The notes below the pieces were generated by a model. The model ran no database searches. It was given only the letters and a program-made list of their open reading frames with translations, and had not been told where the DNA came from. From an uncultured Clostridia bacterium (GTDB taxonomy: Bacteria; Bacillota; Clostridia; TANB77; CAG-508), in assembly GCA_934129745.1 (NCBI GenBank), contig CAKOWZ010000004.1, forward strand, positions 31,190 to 95,189: a stretch of 64,000 nt of DNA, in the 5' to 3' direction. The translations under genes were made by a program, and so were the position numbers. Shown here piece by piece: positions 21,578 through 30,736 of this stretch. Each line of letters opens with the position of its first letter. Position 1 is the first letter of the stretch.

Positions 21578-23532
21578 ATGACAATTATAGGTATTGGAAA
21601 TTTAGTGACAGATTATTATTACAAAGAAGGAGAATTTATAGGCGCATGTGGAGGTATGACATCTTTTAATATAGTAGCGAATCTATCTTCAAAATTTGAA
21701 ACATACGCCGTTGGAATTTGTGGTAATGATAGAGATGGAAAAATTGCTATAAAATCTCTTAAAGATTTAAATATAAATACTGATTATATTATAACTTCAG
21801 AGAAACAAACTAGGTGTTTTAATATTAATATTAGAAAGGATGGTGTATCTTCTAGAAAAAAATGTCCAATATGTAATAGAAAAAAATGGTATGATAATTC
21901 AACTAAAGACATAGTACTTCCTAAAAAATTATTTACTCAAGACGGTACTATAGCAATTTTTGATACATTAAATGAAGAAAATATAAGATTAGCAAATGAA
22001 ATAAAAGAGAATAATTGCATAAATGCCATTGATATAGGCAGGGTAGGAAGTTTAGAAGATTTAAGTAGAAATGAAATTACAGAAATGTTAAAAAGCAAAT
22101 TTGATTATGTTCAGTTAAATGAACGAGTTGCTAGGTATTTAATAGAAAAATTTTCATTAAAAAATACAAAAGAATTAAATAGTTTCTTTTCGTCAAAATT
22201 GATAATTATTACATATGGAAAGAAAGGTGTAGAGTTCATATATGATAATAAAAACTACTTATACAACATGGAAAATCCAGCTGATGAAGTGGATTCAACA
22301 GGGGCAGGAGATTTGTTTTTCTCAGTTGTGCTTGAACATATAATAAAAAATAACTTTAATATAAATAAAAGACTGTTAAATAAAATATATAAAGAAGCAA
22401 CTTTAAAAACATCACAATTAGTTGGAATGATAGGAGCAAGAGCTCTTATACAACCTTTATATAAAATACAACATGAACCAGGAAAATGTATATGTGGATT
22501 AAAATTAGAAAAAACAATGCAAGCAAGAAAGAAAATAAAAAAAATTTCCTCAAATGTATCTAACCTAAGCAAAAGAATTAAATCAGACTTTTCGAGTAAC
22601 GCATATAATCAAGTAAAAAAAATGATACATAATTTAAAAGGAAATACCATTTTTTGCGGTACAGGAGGCTCATATTCAGCAAGTTATTTCGCATCAAAAG
22701 TTGTGAATACTACAAAAGGCGTTTGGACGGAAGCTAATCTTCCTAGAGATATTATTTATAAGAATATAAAAGATATTAAAAATATTGTAGCTTTTTCATA
22801 TTCGGGTACTACAAATGATATCATAGAGACTCTAAATTATGGAAAAGATAAAAAAGATATCTAATAACAAAGGGTGACATAATAAATAATGAATTTGAAG
22901 TTATCTCATACTTAAATTCGAAAAGTAAAACAGGGAAAGAAAGAGGTTTTTTATCAATTGAGGGAACTATTTTTCCGGCTAGTTTATTTGCTAAATATTT
23001 TTTTGATCTTCAAAAACAAGAGCAAAACTTTGAAGAATTTATACAAGATAGATTAACATATTGGCGCGATTATTTTAAAGATTATTTTAAAGAAAATGAT
23101 ATGAAAGCAATATTAAACAATAGAAGTATATTAGACGTTTTCTGCGGCGACTATACGAATACTGCTGCAGTAGATTTAGAATCTAAAATTGTGGAAACGG
23201 GTATTTATAGAGCAACATTTCATGAAAAAAAGAACTTTTCACATGGAAGATTCATTTCACTAGAGCACTATAAACCAGATGCTATAATATATATACAAAC
23301 TAATAATAAAAGTAAATATGAAAGAAAATTACTAGGATATTTAGAATCTAAAGAGTGTAGTTTGATTTTGATAAAAACTCCATTTAATGGGTTGATTGGT
23401 GAATTTGATTTGCTACTTGCTATGCAATTTTTTATAAAAAACATTGCTGATGTTTTGGATGTAGATTTATCTAAACCAGATTACAGTGAAGAATCTATGG
23501 ATATTTATAAATATAAAGGAGTGTTGAATTAA
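21578..23532 (+). CDS. PfkB-family kinase fused to a SIS domain, frame broken at an A-run
   Basis: Residues 1-300 form a ribokinase/PfkB-type carbohydrate kinase: it opens IIGIGNLVTDYY, has ACGGMTSFNIVANL and ends with the catalytic anion-hole motif DSTGAGDLFFS. A small CPICNRKKW element is inserted near residue 107. The C-terminal 300 residues are a SIS (sugar isomerase) domain, with GTGGSYSAS and FSYSGTTND as phosphosugar loops. The frame breaks at 22850-22855, where six A residues would need to be seven (KDKKRYLITKGD). Both halves are otherwise intact. A sugar-phosphate binding or modification role is inferred; the pathway is unknown. Confidence 0.65.
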
Positions 23533-23541
23533 AGGAATCTA

Positions 23542-23622
23542 ATGGATACTACAATTGGAAAAGTTAGATATGAAAATATAAAAGATTGGAAAGATAATAA
23601 ATTATTATGGAGGGAGAGTTAA
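23542..23622 (+). CDS. Very small possible peptide gene
   Basis: A 26-codon frame (MDTTIGKVRYENIKDWK...) with AAAGGAA just upstream, directly after the PfkB-SIS gene. It may be a real small peptide or a remnant of a longer gene. Confidence 0.3.
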   Translation: MDTTIGKVRYENIKDWKDNKLLWRES

Positions 23623-23625
23623 AGA

Positions 23626-23688
23626 ATGGCTCATTATGGAAGATATGATAGTACTTTAACTAAAAGACTGTTGAGGAAAATTAAATAG
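23626..23688 (+). CDS. Very small basic peptide frame
   Basis: MAHYGRYDSTLTKRLLRKIK, 20 residues, follows GGAGGG with suitable spacing and ends at TAG 23686. The same frame reopens at 23701, so this could be the N-terminus of a gene cut by a nonsense mutation. Confidence 0.3.
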   Translation: MAHYGRYDSTLTKRLLRKIK

Positions 23689-23700
23689 ATACTGATAAAA

Positions 23701-23919
23701 TTGGATACATTAGTAAATGAATTGCAAATACAAATTCAAAGAGATAGACATAGAGCTTTACCAGATTATGTTCTTACCGCAAAGGTTTTTTTTAGATTAT
23801 TAGAAATGCAAAATCAAAGAGGTAAACTTAAAAACTTAGATGAATTACTTGAAGTAGCAGAAATACAAACAAGCTATAATAAACCAAAGCAGTTAACTTT
23901 TTTTGATTTTTCTAAGTGA
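23701..23919 (+). pseudogene. Hypothetical fragment, possibly continuous with the preceding small frame
   Basis: A 72-residue frame beginning with TTG and no ribosome binding site. It includes QRDRHRALPDYVLTAKVFF and ends KQLTFFDFSK. It is in frame with the small ATG frame at 23626 across one TAG. The family is not recognised. Confidence 0.35.
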
Positions 23920-23975
23920 GATGAAATATGATCTGCAGTGCAGATCGAATAATATAGAATAAATTATGAATAAAA

Positions 23976-24125
23976 GCATATATTATACAAAACGAAAGTG
24001 AGGTATGATGTATGCTTTTTAAATATATAAAGAAGTCTTTTAAAAAGGTAGCGGGGTTAACATTGTCTATATATTTGATTTTGTCGGTATTTGTGGTTTC
24101 GCGTGCTGAGACTTATGAATGGACT
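23976..24125 (+). repeat. Direct repeat copy A: duplicated promoter region and signal peptide of dacF
   Basis: 150 bases that differ at one position from copy B at 28145-28294. They include the ribosome binding region, the ATG and the codons for the signal peptide MLFKYIKKSFKKVAGLTLSI and on to ETYEWT. The two copies flank about 4 kb of accessory genes. Confidence 0.93.
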
Positions 24126-24516
24126 AATAGGTTATATGATTCTAATGGTCTATATATTCCAGAGAAAACAAGAGAATACGATGGAATACGATATTTCAGA
24201 AGAACAGGAAGGCCTAATTATGAGAGTGTAGGAGAGCATTATTTTCCAGAGGGTAATTGATGTACATATAGGACTATGGGAGCGTATGTCGACTGCTCCT
24301 ACTGTACGTGTTAATAATTTTGGTGACTCTAATGATAATGTAACGATGCTTATATTCGTCGATACTTTAGAAGAAGCGCAGCAATATTATGAAGAACACA
24401 CAAAAGGAAAAATAGAAAAAAACATTAAATATACTCCAACATCAGATAGATTTTATAAAGGAAAAAAATATTTAGGAGAAAGTGCTGGAATTGATTTAGA
24501 AGAACTTGAAAAATAA
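24012..24516 (+). pseudogene. dacF signal peptide joined to an unrelated degraded coding sequence
   Basis: The first 38 codons are the duplicated dacF head with its Sec signal. The sequence after base 24125 is unrelated to DacF (NRLYDSNGLYIPEKTREYDG) and ends at a TGA at 24258-24260. A second frame reads VIDVHIGLWERMSTAP and continues to 24516 as an acidic 76-residue segment. Removing one G from the GGG at 24251-24253 would join them (HYFPEVIDVHIG). It may be a chimeric secreted protein that later decayed. Confidence 0.5.
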
Positions 24517-24532
24517 TAACTATTAGTAAAAA

Positions 24533-24571
24533 ATAAAAGGTGCAGATTGTTTTAATTTTCTGCACTTTTTT
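24533..24571 (+). terminator. Rho-independent terminator
   Basis: GGTGCAGA, an AT loop and TCTGCAC are followed by TTTTTT. Confidence 0.75.
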
Positions 24572-24583
24572 GTTAAAGAATCG

Positions 24584-24769
24584 TTAAGTACTATACTTTA
24601 TGAAATCACCAAAAAACTATATCAATTGGTATATCAACTAATATAGGCTTTTAATTTTATGAAAAAAATTTTTAAAATTTTGCCCATCTAATTTCGAAAA
24701 TACTATTGCAAATTCTGTATCTTATGATAAAATTTAATTAGAAATAGAATCATAAAGTATAGTACTTAA
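24584..24769 (+). promoter_or_regulatory. Candidate invertible promoter cassette 1 (ON orientation)
   Basis: Perfect 20-bp inverted repeats (TTAAGTACTATACTTTATGA at 24584-24603 and its complement at 24750-24769) enclose 146 bases. Inside lie an imperfect palindrome (24618-24646) followed by T-rich sequence, terminator-like, and a promoter TTGCAA-16-TAAAAT pointing right toward the gene at 24806. The architecture matches phase-variable promoters flipped by tyrosine recombinases. Related cassettes are at 32413 and, as a relic in reverse orientation, at 27641. Confidence 0.65.
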
Positions 24770-24805
24770 TGAAATTAAAAAATATGTAATATAAAGGAGT
24801 TTTGT

Positions 24806-25951
24806 ATGGAAAATAGTGAAATAGGTAAATATTTTCAGGAACATGGTGAGCAAATTACAGAAACGATGATAAGAAAATCATTTCGAGATGGTGTTGAAAC
24901 AGAAGGAAAAACAACAGCTTATATAAGAAAAATGCAAGAAAAGGGACAAGCTATTCGACAAATTGCTGAAAGGTTAAAAATCACGCCATATATGTATGAT
25001 AGTGATTTTAGTGAATTATACCAAGCACAAACAGAATTAATAGAAGAATGTAAAAGAAGTCTTGATGAGGAATTTATTAGTGATGCATTAAAGAAAGATA
25101 AAAAAGTAAATGAAATAAATGGAGTTTCTTCTGGGTTTTATCAAGATTCGGAAAATTCAAAGAGAGATTGCAGAAAAATGTATGAATTATTTGAACATAA
25201 ACAAGATGAAGCTATGCTACATGCAATAAATCAATATTCGTTAGTAACCATTCATGTAAGAGATGCAAATAGTTTAACTAAAGAGTTAGAACGAATAAAA
25301 AGCAGAACAGCAATAGAAAAAATTAAGGATTTATTTACAGGTCAATCTAGAGCAAAAAAAGAACGTGGTACAGAAATAGAAAGAGCTCTGGGTATAATCA
25401 CAAAAAGAATTGAAAGAGATAAAGATAAGAGGGATAATCCTAGTATGCCACAGGAAGAATTAACTCCAGAGCAAGTTGTAGTTAATTTACATAGAGCTAG
25501 AGGTATAATAGAAACAACTTTAGGAAGTAATTCTGAAGGTGCAGAAAGATATAGTCAAATGATTGAATATATACGAGAGCATTATCAAGTAGACTATAAA
25601 AAAGTAAACGAAATGTTAGAGGCTGATAAAGGTCAATTGCCTCAAATTGCTGGAAAGGGTACAAGAGTAGTTACTGAACGACAGAAAATGGATTATTATT
25701 TAGAACATCAGGGATATACAGACAGAACGGGATTATCTGTAGCTGATAAAGATAAGAGAAATTCAACAATGCAACCATTAGATCCTTTTAAAACTTGGAC
25801 TATGGGTAAAATAGAATCAATTAGAAAAAGAATACCTAGAATAAAAGAAATTGGAACTATGCTACGAACAAGCGAAGATAATGATAGTAAAAAACAAACT
25901 AGAGAGAGCCAAATTAGGGGAACAGGTGATGGATTTAATATTGTGAGATAA
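24806..25951 (+). CDS. Unrecognised protein with an IGKYFxEHG N-terminal motif, under cassette 1
   Basis: A 381-residue, strongly charged soluble protein with long predicted helices (NSLTKELERIKSRTAIEKIK). It starts after AAAGGAG. The first 30 residues (IGKYFQEHGEQITETMIRKSF) match both halves of the short protein at 32631, which also sits behind an inverted-repeat cassette. The middle contains TPEQVVVNLHRARGIIETTL. No signal peptide or membrane helix is present, and I cannot place the family. Shared head and shared cassette suggest a module swapped between loci. Confidence 0.7.
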   Translation: MENSEIGKYFQEHGEQITETMIRKSFRDGVETEGKTTAYIRKMQEKGQAIRQIAERLKITPYMYDSDFSELYQAQTELIEECKRSLDEEFISDALKKDKKVNEINGVSSGFYQDSENSKRDCRKMYELFEHKQDEAMLHAINQYSLVTIHVRDANSLTKELERIKSRTAIEKIKDLFTGQSRAKKERGTEIERALGIITKRIERDKDKRDNPSMPQEELTPEQVVVNLHRARGIIETTLGSNSEGAERYSQMIEYIREHYQVDYKKVNEMLEADKGQLPQIAGKGTRVVTERQKMDYYLEHQGYTDRTGLSVADKDKRNSTMQPLDPFKTWTMGKIESIRKRIPRIKEIGTMLRTSEDNDSKKQTRESQIRGTGDGFNIVR

Positions 25952-25991
25952 TATAAAAGCTACATATCAAGTTATAGGAGTTGAAGTATAA

Positions 25992-26408
25992 ATGGAGAAT
26001 GAAACAGGTATTATAGCGTTCTTTTTCTTAATTGTTATAGTTGCTCTATTATGGAAAATAAGGAAGAATCATATTGAGTATTCTAAATATAAAAAGAATG
26101 AAACTAAAGAAGGAAAAGCAACAATCACTTCTTTTGAAGGTGGAGGAAGCAGATATTCTTGGTATAAATATGCATACTCATATAAGTATAATATTAATGA
26201 TACAATATATAGTAGACAATATTGCAAATTAAGTGGAGTTTATAACAAAGGGGATACGATAAATATTTTTTATATTAATGATAATCCAGAAGATTCTGTT
26301 ACAGAGGAAGAATATACCAAAATTACATTAATGCGTAATATATGGTATTTGATATTATTTGGAATTAGTTTTATCTCATTTGTATTCCTAGTATATCTAT
26401 CAATATAA
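25992..26408 (+). CDS. DUF3592-like small membrane protein
   Basis: 138 residues with a transmembrane helix at each end (residues about 8-22 and 117-137). Between them lies an extracytoplasmic domain with GEGKATITSF-like GKATITSFEGG, YAYSYKYNINDTIYS and YNKGDTINIFYINDNPEDS. This helix-domain-helix layout and the 'kGdxvxvyYnp.NP..s' pattern fit DUF3592. Function is unknown. It starts 40 bases after the preceding gene and is probably co-expressed under cassette 1. Confidence 0.65.
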   Translation: MENETGIIAFFFLIVIVALLWKIRKNHIEYSKYKKNETKEGKATITSFEGGGSRYSWYKYAYSYKYNINDTIYSRQYCKLSGVYNKGDTINIFYINDNPEDSVTEEEYTKITLMRNIWYLILFGISFISFVFLVYLSI

Positions 26409-26441
26409 ACAATAAAATAAAGCAAATTGGAGGTATAATTT

Positions 26442-27029
26442 ATGAAAAAGAGAAATATTATTTTGGGATTTATATCATCATTAACATTATTACTATCATA
26501 TTTAGTTTGAAAGTATATGCTTTTTACAGAAGAGTATTATTGGAAAAATATAAAATATATGAATTTAATTCGTAAAATGCAATATGTAGCTATCATTCCA
26601 ATTATACTTTTAATTGCGTATTTTTTAATAGTTTTATTAAAAAAGAAAAATACAAGTTTAACAAAGGTATTGCTAATTGAAGTTACAATTATAAACAGTA
26701 TTATATGCATATTATCAAGAAGTGGTTTAATATCTATAATATTTAATATTTTATTGTTTGTATATTTAATAAAAGTTTGGTTTATGCCAAAAATACCATT
26801 AGATAATAAAGCTATTATTATAGCATTTGTTTTGATGATTTTAGCCTCTGTTTTTACTAACATATATAATATTATAAATATTATTCAGCACACAGAGTTA
26901 TGGGATAAAAGTTTTATAACAGCAATATTTTCAAGGGTACTAAGTCAAATTGCATATATAATGATTGCTTTTTATTATAATGATTTGTATTCAGAATGTG
27001 ATAATAGAAAAATGAAAGTAGGAGAATAA
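26442..27029 (+). pseudogene. Multi-helix membrane protein interrupted by one in-frame TGA
   Basis: GGAGG precedes ATG 26442, which opens MKKRNIILGFISSLTLLLSY. The frame meets TGA at 26508-26510 and then continues without another stop to 27029, as a protein with about five hydrophobic helices. The next ATG (26517) has no good ribosome binding site. The simplest reading is a nonsense mutation; a start at 26517 would give a 170-residue protein. The family is not recognised. Confidence 0.5.
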
Positions 27030-27563
27030 ATGGGAACTAAAATAAAGAAAATTATGAGTAGTAAAGAAATTAAAATTTTAATATATTTTATTATTATTGC
27101 AGTAATTTTGATTATAGTAAACAGTATATGTTCGGATTATTTTACTAAATTGTATAAGTATAACTGGAAAGGTGCAGATGCTGATGGTGATGGAATAGTG
27201 GGTGATGTTGAAGGATATGCGTATTTATTCAATGGATTTGCTAAAGATATTTCGAGTGAATTGTCAAGTGGATTTAAAGTTGGGACCATATTACTACCTT
27301 TAACGATAAAAATATATGTAATTCCGGTGTATGTAATATTTCAAATAATTGCAATAGCTATTAAGAAAAATAAAAAAGTTTTAAGTAATATAGCACTTGC
27401 CATTAATTTGATAAGTAGTTTATTTGCTTTGATTTTGGGATTGTTTGGAAGTATTATACTTATAGAAGTTGTAATTGCTTTAGATATAGTTGGAACAATA
27501 GTATTATTGATATATACTAATAATGACAAGAAGAAAATAGATTTATATAATATAGAAGTTTGA
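27030..27563 (+). CDS. Hypothetical four-helix membrane protein
   Basis: 177 residues with hydrophobic segments near residues 12-30, 87-107, 115-140 and 145-165. An extracytoplasmic loop after helix 1 contains DADGDGIVGDVEG, which resembles an EF-hand/dockerin-type calcium loop. The ATG follows the previous stop directly, with AGGAGA upstream. The family is not recognised. Confidence 0.6.
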   Translation: MGTKIKKIMSSKEIKILIYFIIIAVILIIVNSICSDYFTKLYKYNWKGADADGDGIVGDVEGYAYLFNGFAKDISSELSSGFKVGTILLPLTIKIYVIPVYVIFQIIAIAIKKNKKVLSNIALAINLISSLFALILGLFGSIILIEVVIALDIVGTIVLLIYTNNDKKKIDLYNIEV

Positions 27564-27603
27564 TAGGTAAAAAGATAATAAATAGTAAAGGAATTTAATT
27601 AAA

Positions 27604-27642
27604 TAAAAAACGAAAACTGGAACAATAATGTTTCGGTTTTTT
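27604..27642 (+). terminator. Rho-independent terminator
   Basis: CGAAAAC and GTTTCGG pair across an AT loop, preceded by A residues and followed by TTTTTT. It ends the small membrane-protein operon. Confidence 0.65.
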
Positions 27643-27800
27643 CGTTAAGTTACTTACTTTATGAATTAATTTCTAACTAAATTTTATCATAAGATACAGA
27701 ATTTGCAATATTTTTTTAGAAATTGGATTATTAAAATTTTTAGTGAATTTTGCAAATATAAAAAGTCTATATTAGCTGATGAATCAATTTGGTGTTAGAG
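27641..27800 (-). repeat. Relic of an invertible promoter cassette, opposite orientation
   Basis: TTCGTTAAGTTACTTACTTT then ATGAA at 27641-27665 is a diverged left repeat. The following 110 bases are the reverse complement of cassette 1, including the promoter stretch AAATTTTATCATAAGATACA and the TATATTAGCTGAT part of its palindrome. The promoter therefore points left, against the upstream genes. The second inverted repeat is missing, so the cassette is locked or dead. Confidence 0.6.
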
Positions 27801-27986
27801 GCAGCTAAAAAAGGAAAACAAGTGAGATTTGAGGCAACTGAAGATACTTCTTATAAAAATATTAATCATATAAAAAAATTAGGGTTAATTGAGGTGTTGG
27901 AAGATACAGAAAAAAATTATATACAGGACATAGTGAAAGATAAATTTAAGAGGTTCAAAAATGTATTTATATTAGTTACTTTATAG
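27789..27986 (+). pseudogene. Short protein-like fragment after the relic cassette
   Basis: A frame of about 65 codons from TTG (LVLEAAKKGKQVRFEATED...) with no ribosome binding site, beginning exactly where similarity to the cassette fades. It is probably the truncated 5' end of a gene that lost its start. The rest of 27564-28144 contains nothing else that I can support. Confidence 0.35.
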
Positions 27987-28144
27987 TAAATTCTTTAAGT
28001 AATTTATTTAAGAAATTTACAATCTACTAAAAGAAAAAAGTTCGTAAAAATTAATTAAACATAAACTATAAGAAATATTTGGATAATGTTTATATATTAA
28101 TACTTTATAAGTGATTAGTAATTAAGAATAAATCATATAAAAGA

Positions 28145-28294
28145 GCATATATTATACAAAACGAAAGTGGGGTATGATGTATGCTTTTTAAATATATAAA
28201 GAAGTCTTTTAAAAAGGTAGCGGGGTTAACATTGTCTATATATTTGATTTTGTCGGTATTTGTGGTTTCGCGTGCTGAGACTTATGAATGGACT
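28145..28294 (+). repeat. Direct repeat copy B (authentic dacF head)
   Basis: The second copy of the 150-base repeat at 23976-24125. Here it is followed by the genuine DacF coding sequence, so this is the original and the upstream copy the duplicate. Confidence 0.93.
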
Positions 28295-29510
28295 GTTATT
28301 AATAGTGTGGGAAAAACGATTGAGACTAATAGTAGTGAAATTGAGGAAAATGAAGGAGATGCTAGAAGCGGTGAGGAAAACAGAGAAAGTGAAAAAACGA
28401 ATGCAAATGTGAAAAATAAAGAGACTGTTAAAACAGATGAATTGAATTTGCAATGTGAGTCAGCAATATTAATAGAACAAACCAGTGGGCAAGTGCTATA
28501 TGAAAAAAATTCACATGAGCAGCTTCGTCCAGCAAGTGTAACAAAATTAATGAGTTTACTTTTAATATTTGAAGCACTAGAAAGTCGGTCAAATCACCCT
28601 AGAAGACCAAGTACCATGCAGTGAAAATGCAGCATCAATGGGAGGATCACAAATTTGGCTAGATACAAAAGAAACATTAACTGTAAATGAAATGTTAAAA
28701 GCAATTACTATTGTATCAGCAAATGATTGTGTAATGGCGATGGCAGAATATATTGCAGGTTCTGAAGAGGCTTTTGTTCAAAAAATGAATGAAAAAGCAG
28801 CAGAATTAGGAATGAAAGATACATGTTTCAAAAATTGCCACGGAATTGATGAAGATGGTCATGTTACATCTAGTTATGATATTTCACTGATGTCAAGAGA
28901 ATTGTTATTAAAACATCCTGATATTACTAATTATACAACAGTATATATGGATTCATTAAGAGATGGAAAATCACAACTTGTTAATACAAATAAATTAATT
29001 AGAAATTATAAAGGTGCAACAGGATTAAAAACTGGTTCAACATCATTAGCATTATTTAATTTATCTGCAAGTGCAACACGTGATGATTTATCATTAATTG
29101 CAGTTGTAATGAAAGCACCTACAAGTGCTGATAGATTTGCAGATGCAAAAAAATTACTTGACTATGGATTCAAAAATTATGAATTTAAGCAATTTGGAAG
29201 AAGTGGTGATATTGTTGGAAATGTCAGTGTTGAAAAAGGTATAGAAAAAAATGTAAATGCAATTTTAAAAGATAATTGTGGAGTATTATTAAAAAAAGAA
29301 ACAGAAAACAATATTGTTCAAAATGTTCAATTAGAACCTAAATTATCAGCACCAATATTAAAAGGACAGAAAATTGGTGAGGTTGTTTATAGTTGTGATG
29401 GAAGTGTTATCAAAAGTGTTGATATTATTGCAGAAAATGATATTATAAAGGAAAGTTTTTCAAATGTTCTAAAATTTGTTTATGGAAAATGGTTTTGTTT
29501 GCTAAGATAA
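28181..29510 (+). CDS. dacF: D-alanyl-D-alanine carboxypeptidase (DacF type), frame restored at one CGG site
   Basis: Trims the terminal D-Ala of peptidoglycan stem peptides outside the cell. It has a Sec signal peptide (residues 1-32), an acidic linker, then the three PBP motifs: PASVTKL (SxxK), VSANDC (SxN) and LKTGST (KTG), with a C-terminal PBP5-like domain. Triplet reading breaks at CGG 28586. Dropping the C gives ESGQITLEDQVPCSENAAS, exactly the expected link between SxxK and SxN. 442 residues result, normal for the family. Its 5' end is duplicated at 23976. Confidence 0.88.
28586..28588 (+). other. CGG +1 recoding site 4 (dacF)
   Basis: AGT-C-GGT-CAA: the zero frame ends at TGA 28621-28623. 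Omission of the C restores ESGQI in the DacF frame. Confidence 0.87.
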
Positions 29511-29608
29511 GTACTCTTATACCAACTTTTTACTTATTCTATTTTTCTTCAGTATTTCAATAAAAATATTAACAGAAAAGAAAGTTTTAAATTATCATTT
29601 GTATTAAT

Positions 29609-29649
29609 AAAAACATCAGAAATTTAATTGCAAAATTTCTGATGTTTTT
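29609..29649. terminator. Bidirectional terminator
   Basis: AAAAACATCAGAAATTT and AAATTTCTGATGTTTTT form a near-perfect stem with A- and T-runs on both sides. The rest of the 288-base gap between dacF and the next gene shows no gene. Confidence 0.85.
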
Positions 29650-29798
29650 GTATAATCTAATCATATAAAACAACATAATAAAGGAATTTAAATATGATAT
29701 ATACAAGCAGTTATGAAATATTAGAGAAATGTTGTTGAAAATTATAAATAAAGAGTAGTAATTACTCATACAAATTTATATAAAAGAAAGGCAAAATT

Positions 29799-30338
29799 AT
29801 GAAGTATTTAGTAATATCAGACATACATGGTGATATATATTATGCTAAAAAAATAGAAGAAATTATTGGTAGAGAAAATCCGGACAAGATAATTTTATTG
29901 GGGGATCTGTATTATAATAACAATTTTGGAAATATTGATTCTGAGAATAATAAACCTAAAGAAGTTGCTAAAATTCTAAATAAATATAAGGATATTATTT
30001 TATGTACAAAAGGAAATTGTGATAGAAAAGTTGATGAAGATATTTCGGAATTTAATATAGAGGAATATATTGCGTTAAAAATTAATAATAAAGATGTTTT
30101 TTGCAGTCATGGACATATATATAATTCAGATAATGTTCCACCAATAGGAGATATTGTTTTATATGGTCATTTCCATACAGGATTTATTAAGGAAGAATAT
30201 GGAATTGTATTTGCAAGTCCTGGATCAATTGCTTTTCCAAGAGGTGGAAGTAAGAACAGCTATTTGATAATTGATAATGGAATTTTAATTTTGAAAGATG
30301 TTGAAGGGAATATTATTGATGAGTATAAGTATGTTTAA
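29799..30338 (+). CDS. YfcE/MJ0936-type metallophosphoesterase
   Basis: A 179-residue phosphodiesterase of the calcineurin-like fold. All metal-binding motifs are visible: SDIHGD (N-terminus), LGDLYY (D), GNCDR (N), CSHGH and YGHFHTG. The length and motif spacing fit YfcE-type enzymes that act on small phosphodiesters. It starts after GAAAGG. A decayed second copy lies at 34177, and the two flank a 3.8-kb block of accessory genes. Confidence 0.9.
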   Translation: MKYLVISDIHGDIYYAKKIEEIIGRENPDKIILLGDLYYNNNFGNIDSENNKPKEVAKILNKYKDIILCTKGNCDRKVDEDISEFNIEEYIALKINNKDVFCSHGHIYNSDNVPPIGDIVLYGHFHTGFIKEEYGIVFASPGSIAFPRGGSKNSYLIIDNGILILKDVEGNIIDEYKYV

Positions 30339-30488
30339 AATGAGTATAGGCAAGTTTAAAATAATAATTTAAAAAATTTACATAATGCAATATAATTCGA
30401 ACATATTTTAAAAAATATACATTATTATTGAATATTCTAAGGATTCAAGATAAGATTTAATGGATATAAAAAGATATATAAATATAAT

Positions 30489-30527
30489 CCTCCTTATTAG
30501 ACAAAGAAGTTTAATAAGGAGGGTTTA
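30489..30527 (+). terminator. Terminator hairpin in a 398-base gap
   Basis: CCTCCTTATTA and TAATAAGGAGG form an 11-bp stem followed by GTTTATTT. The gap 30339-30736 otherwise holds only the promoter at 30675. Confidence 0.7.
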
Positions 30528-30674
30528 TTTCAGTAAAAGATTAAAGTAGATCTTTTGATTTTTTAATAATCAAATTATTAAGAAAAAAGTAAAGTTAATT
30601 AATTACAGAATCTTTAAATATCGAAACTTAAAGTGTATATAAATTCAAAAATCAGACATAAAGCCACATAAAAG

Positions 30675-30703
30675 TTGACATAATTGCTATAAAATGGTAT
30701 TAT
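30675..30703 (+). promoter_or_regulatory. Strong consensus promoter
   Basis: TTGACA, 17 bases, TATTAT. It ends 33 bases upstream of the GTG start of the metalloprotease-like gene. Confidence 0.7.
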
Positions 30704-30736
30704 TAAATGAATGAATTGATTTTAGGAGGATGTATA

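Noticed and set aside
22850..22866. The PfkB-SIS break as another CGG site
   Set aside because: No CGG is near the break; a missing A in the six-A run explains it.
26508..26510. TGA recoded as tryptophan or selenocysteine
   Set aside because: Other genes end normally at TGA (pgsA overlap, virD4 end) and no SECIS-like structure or conserved Trp/Sec position is evident.
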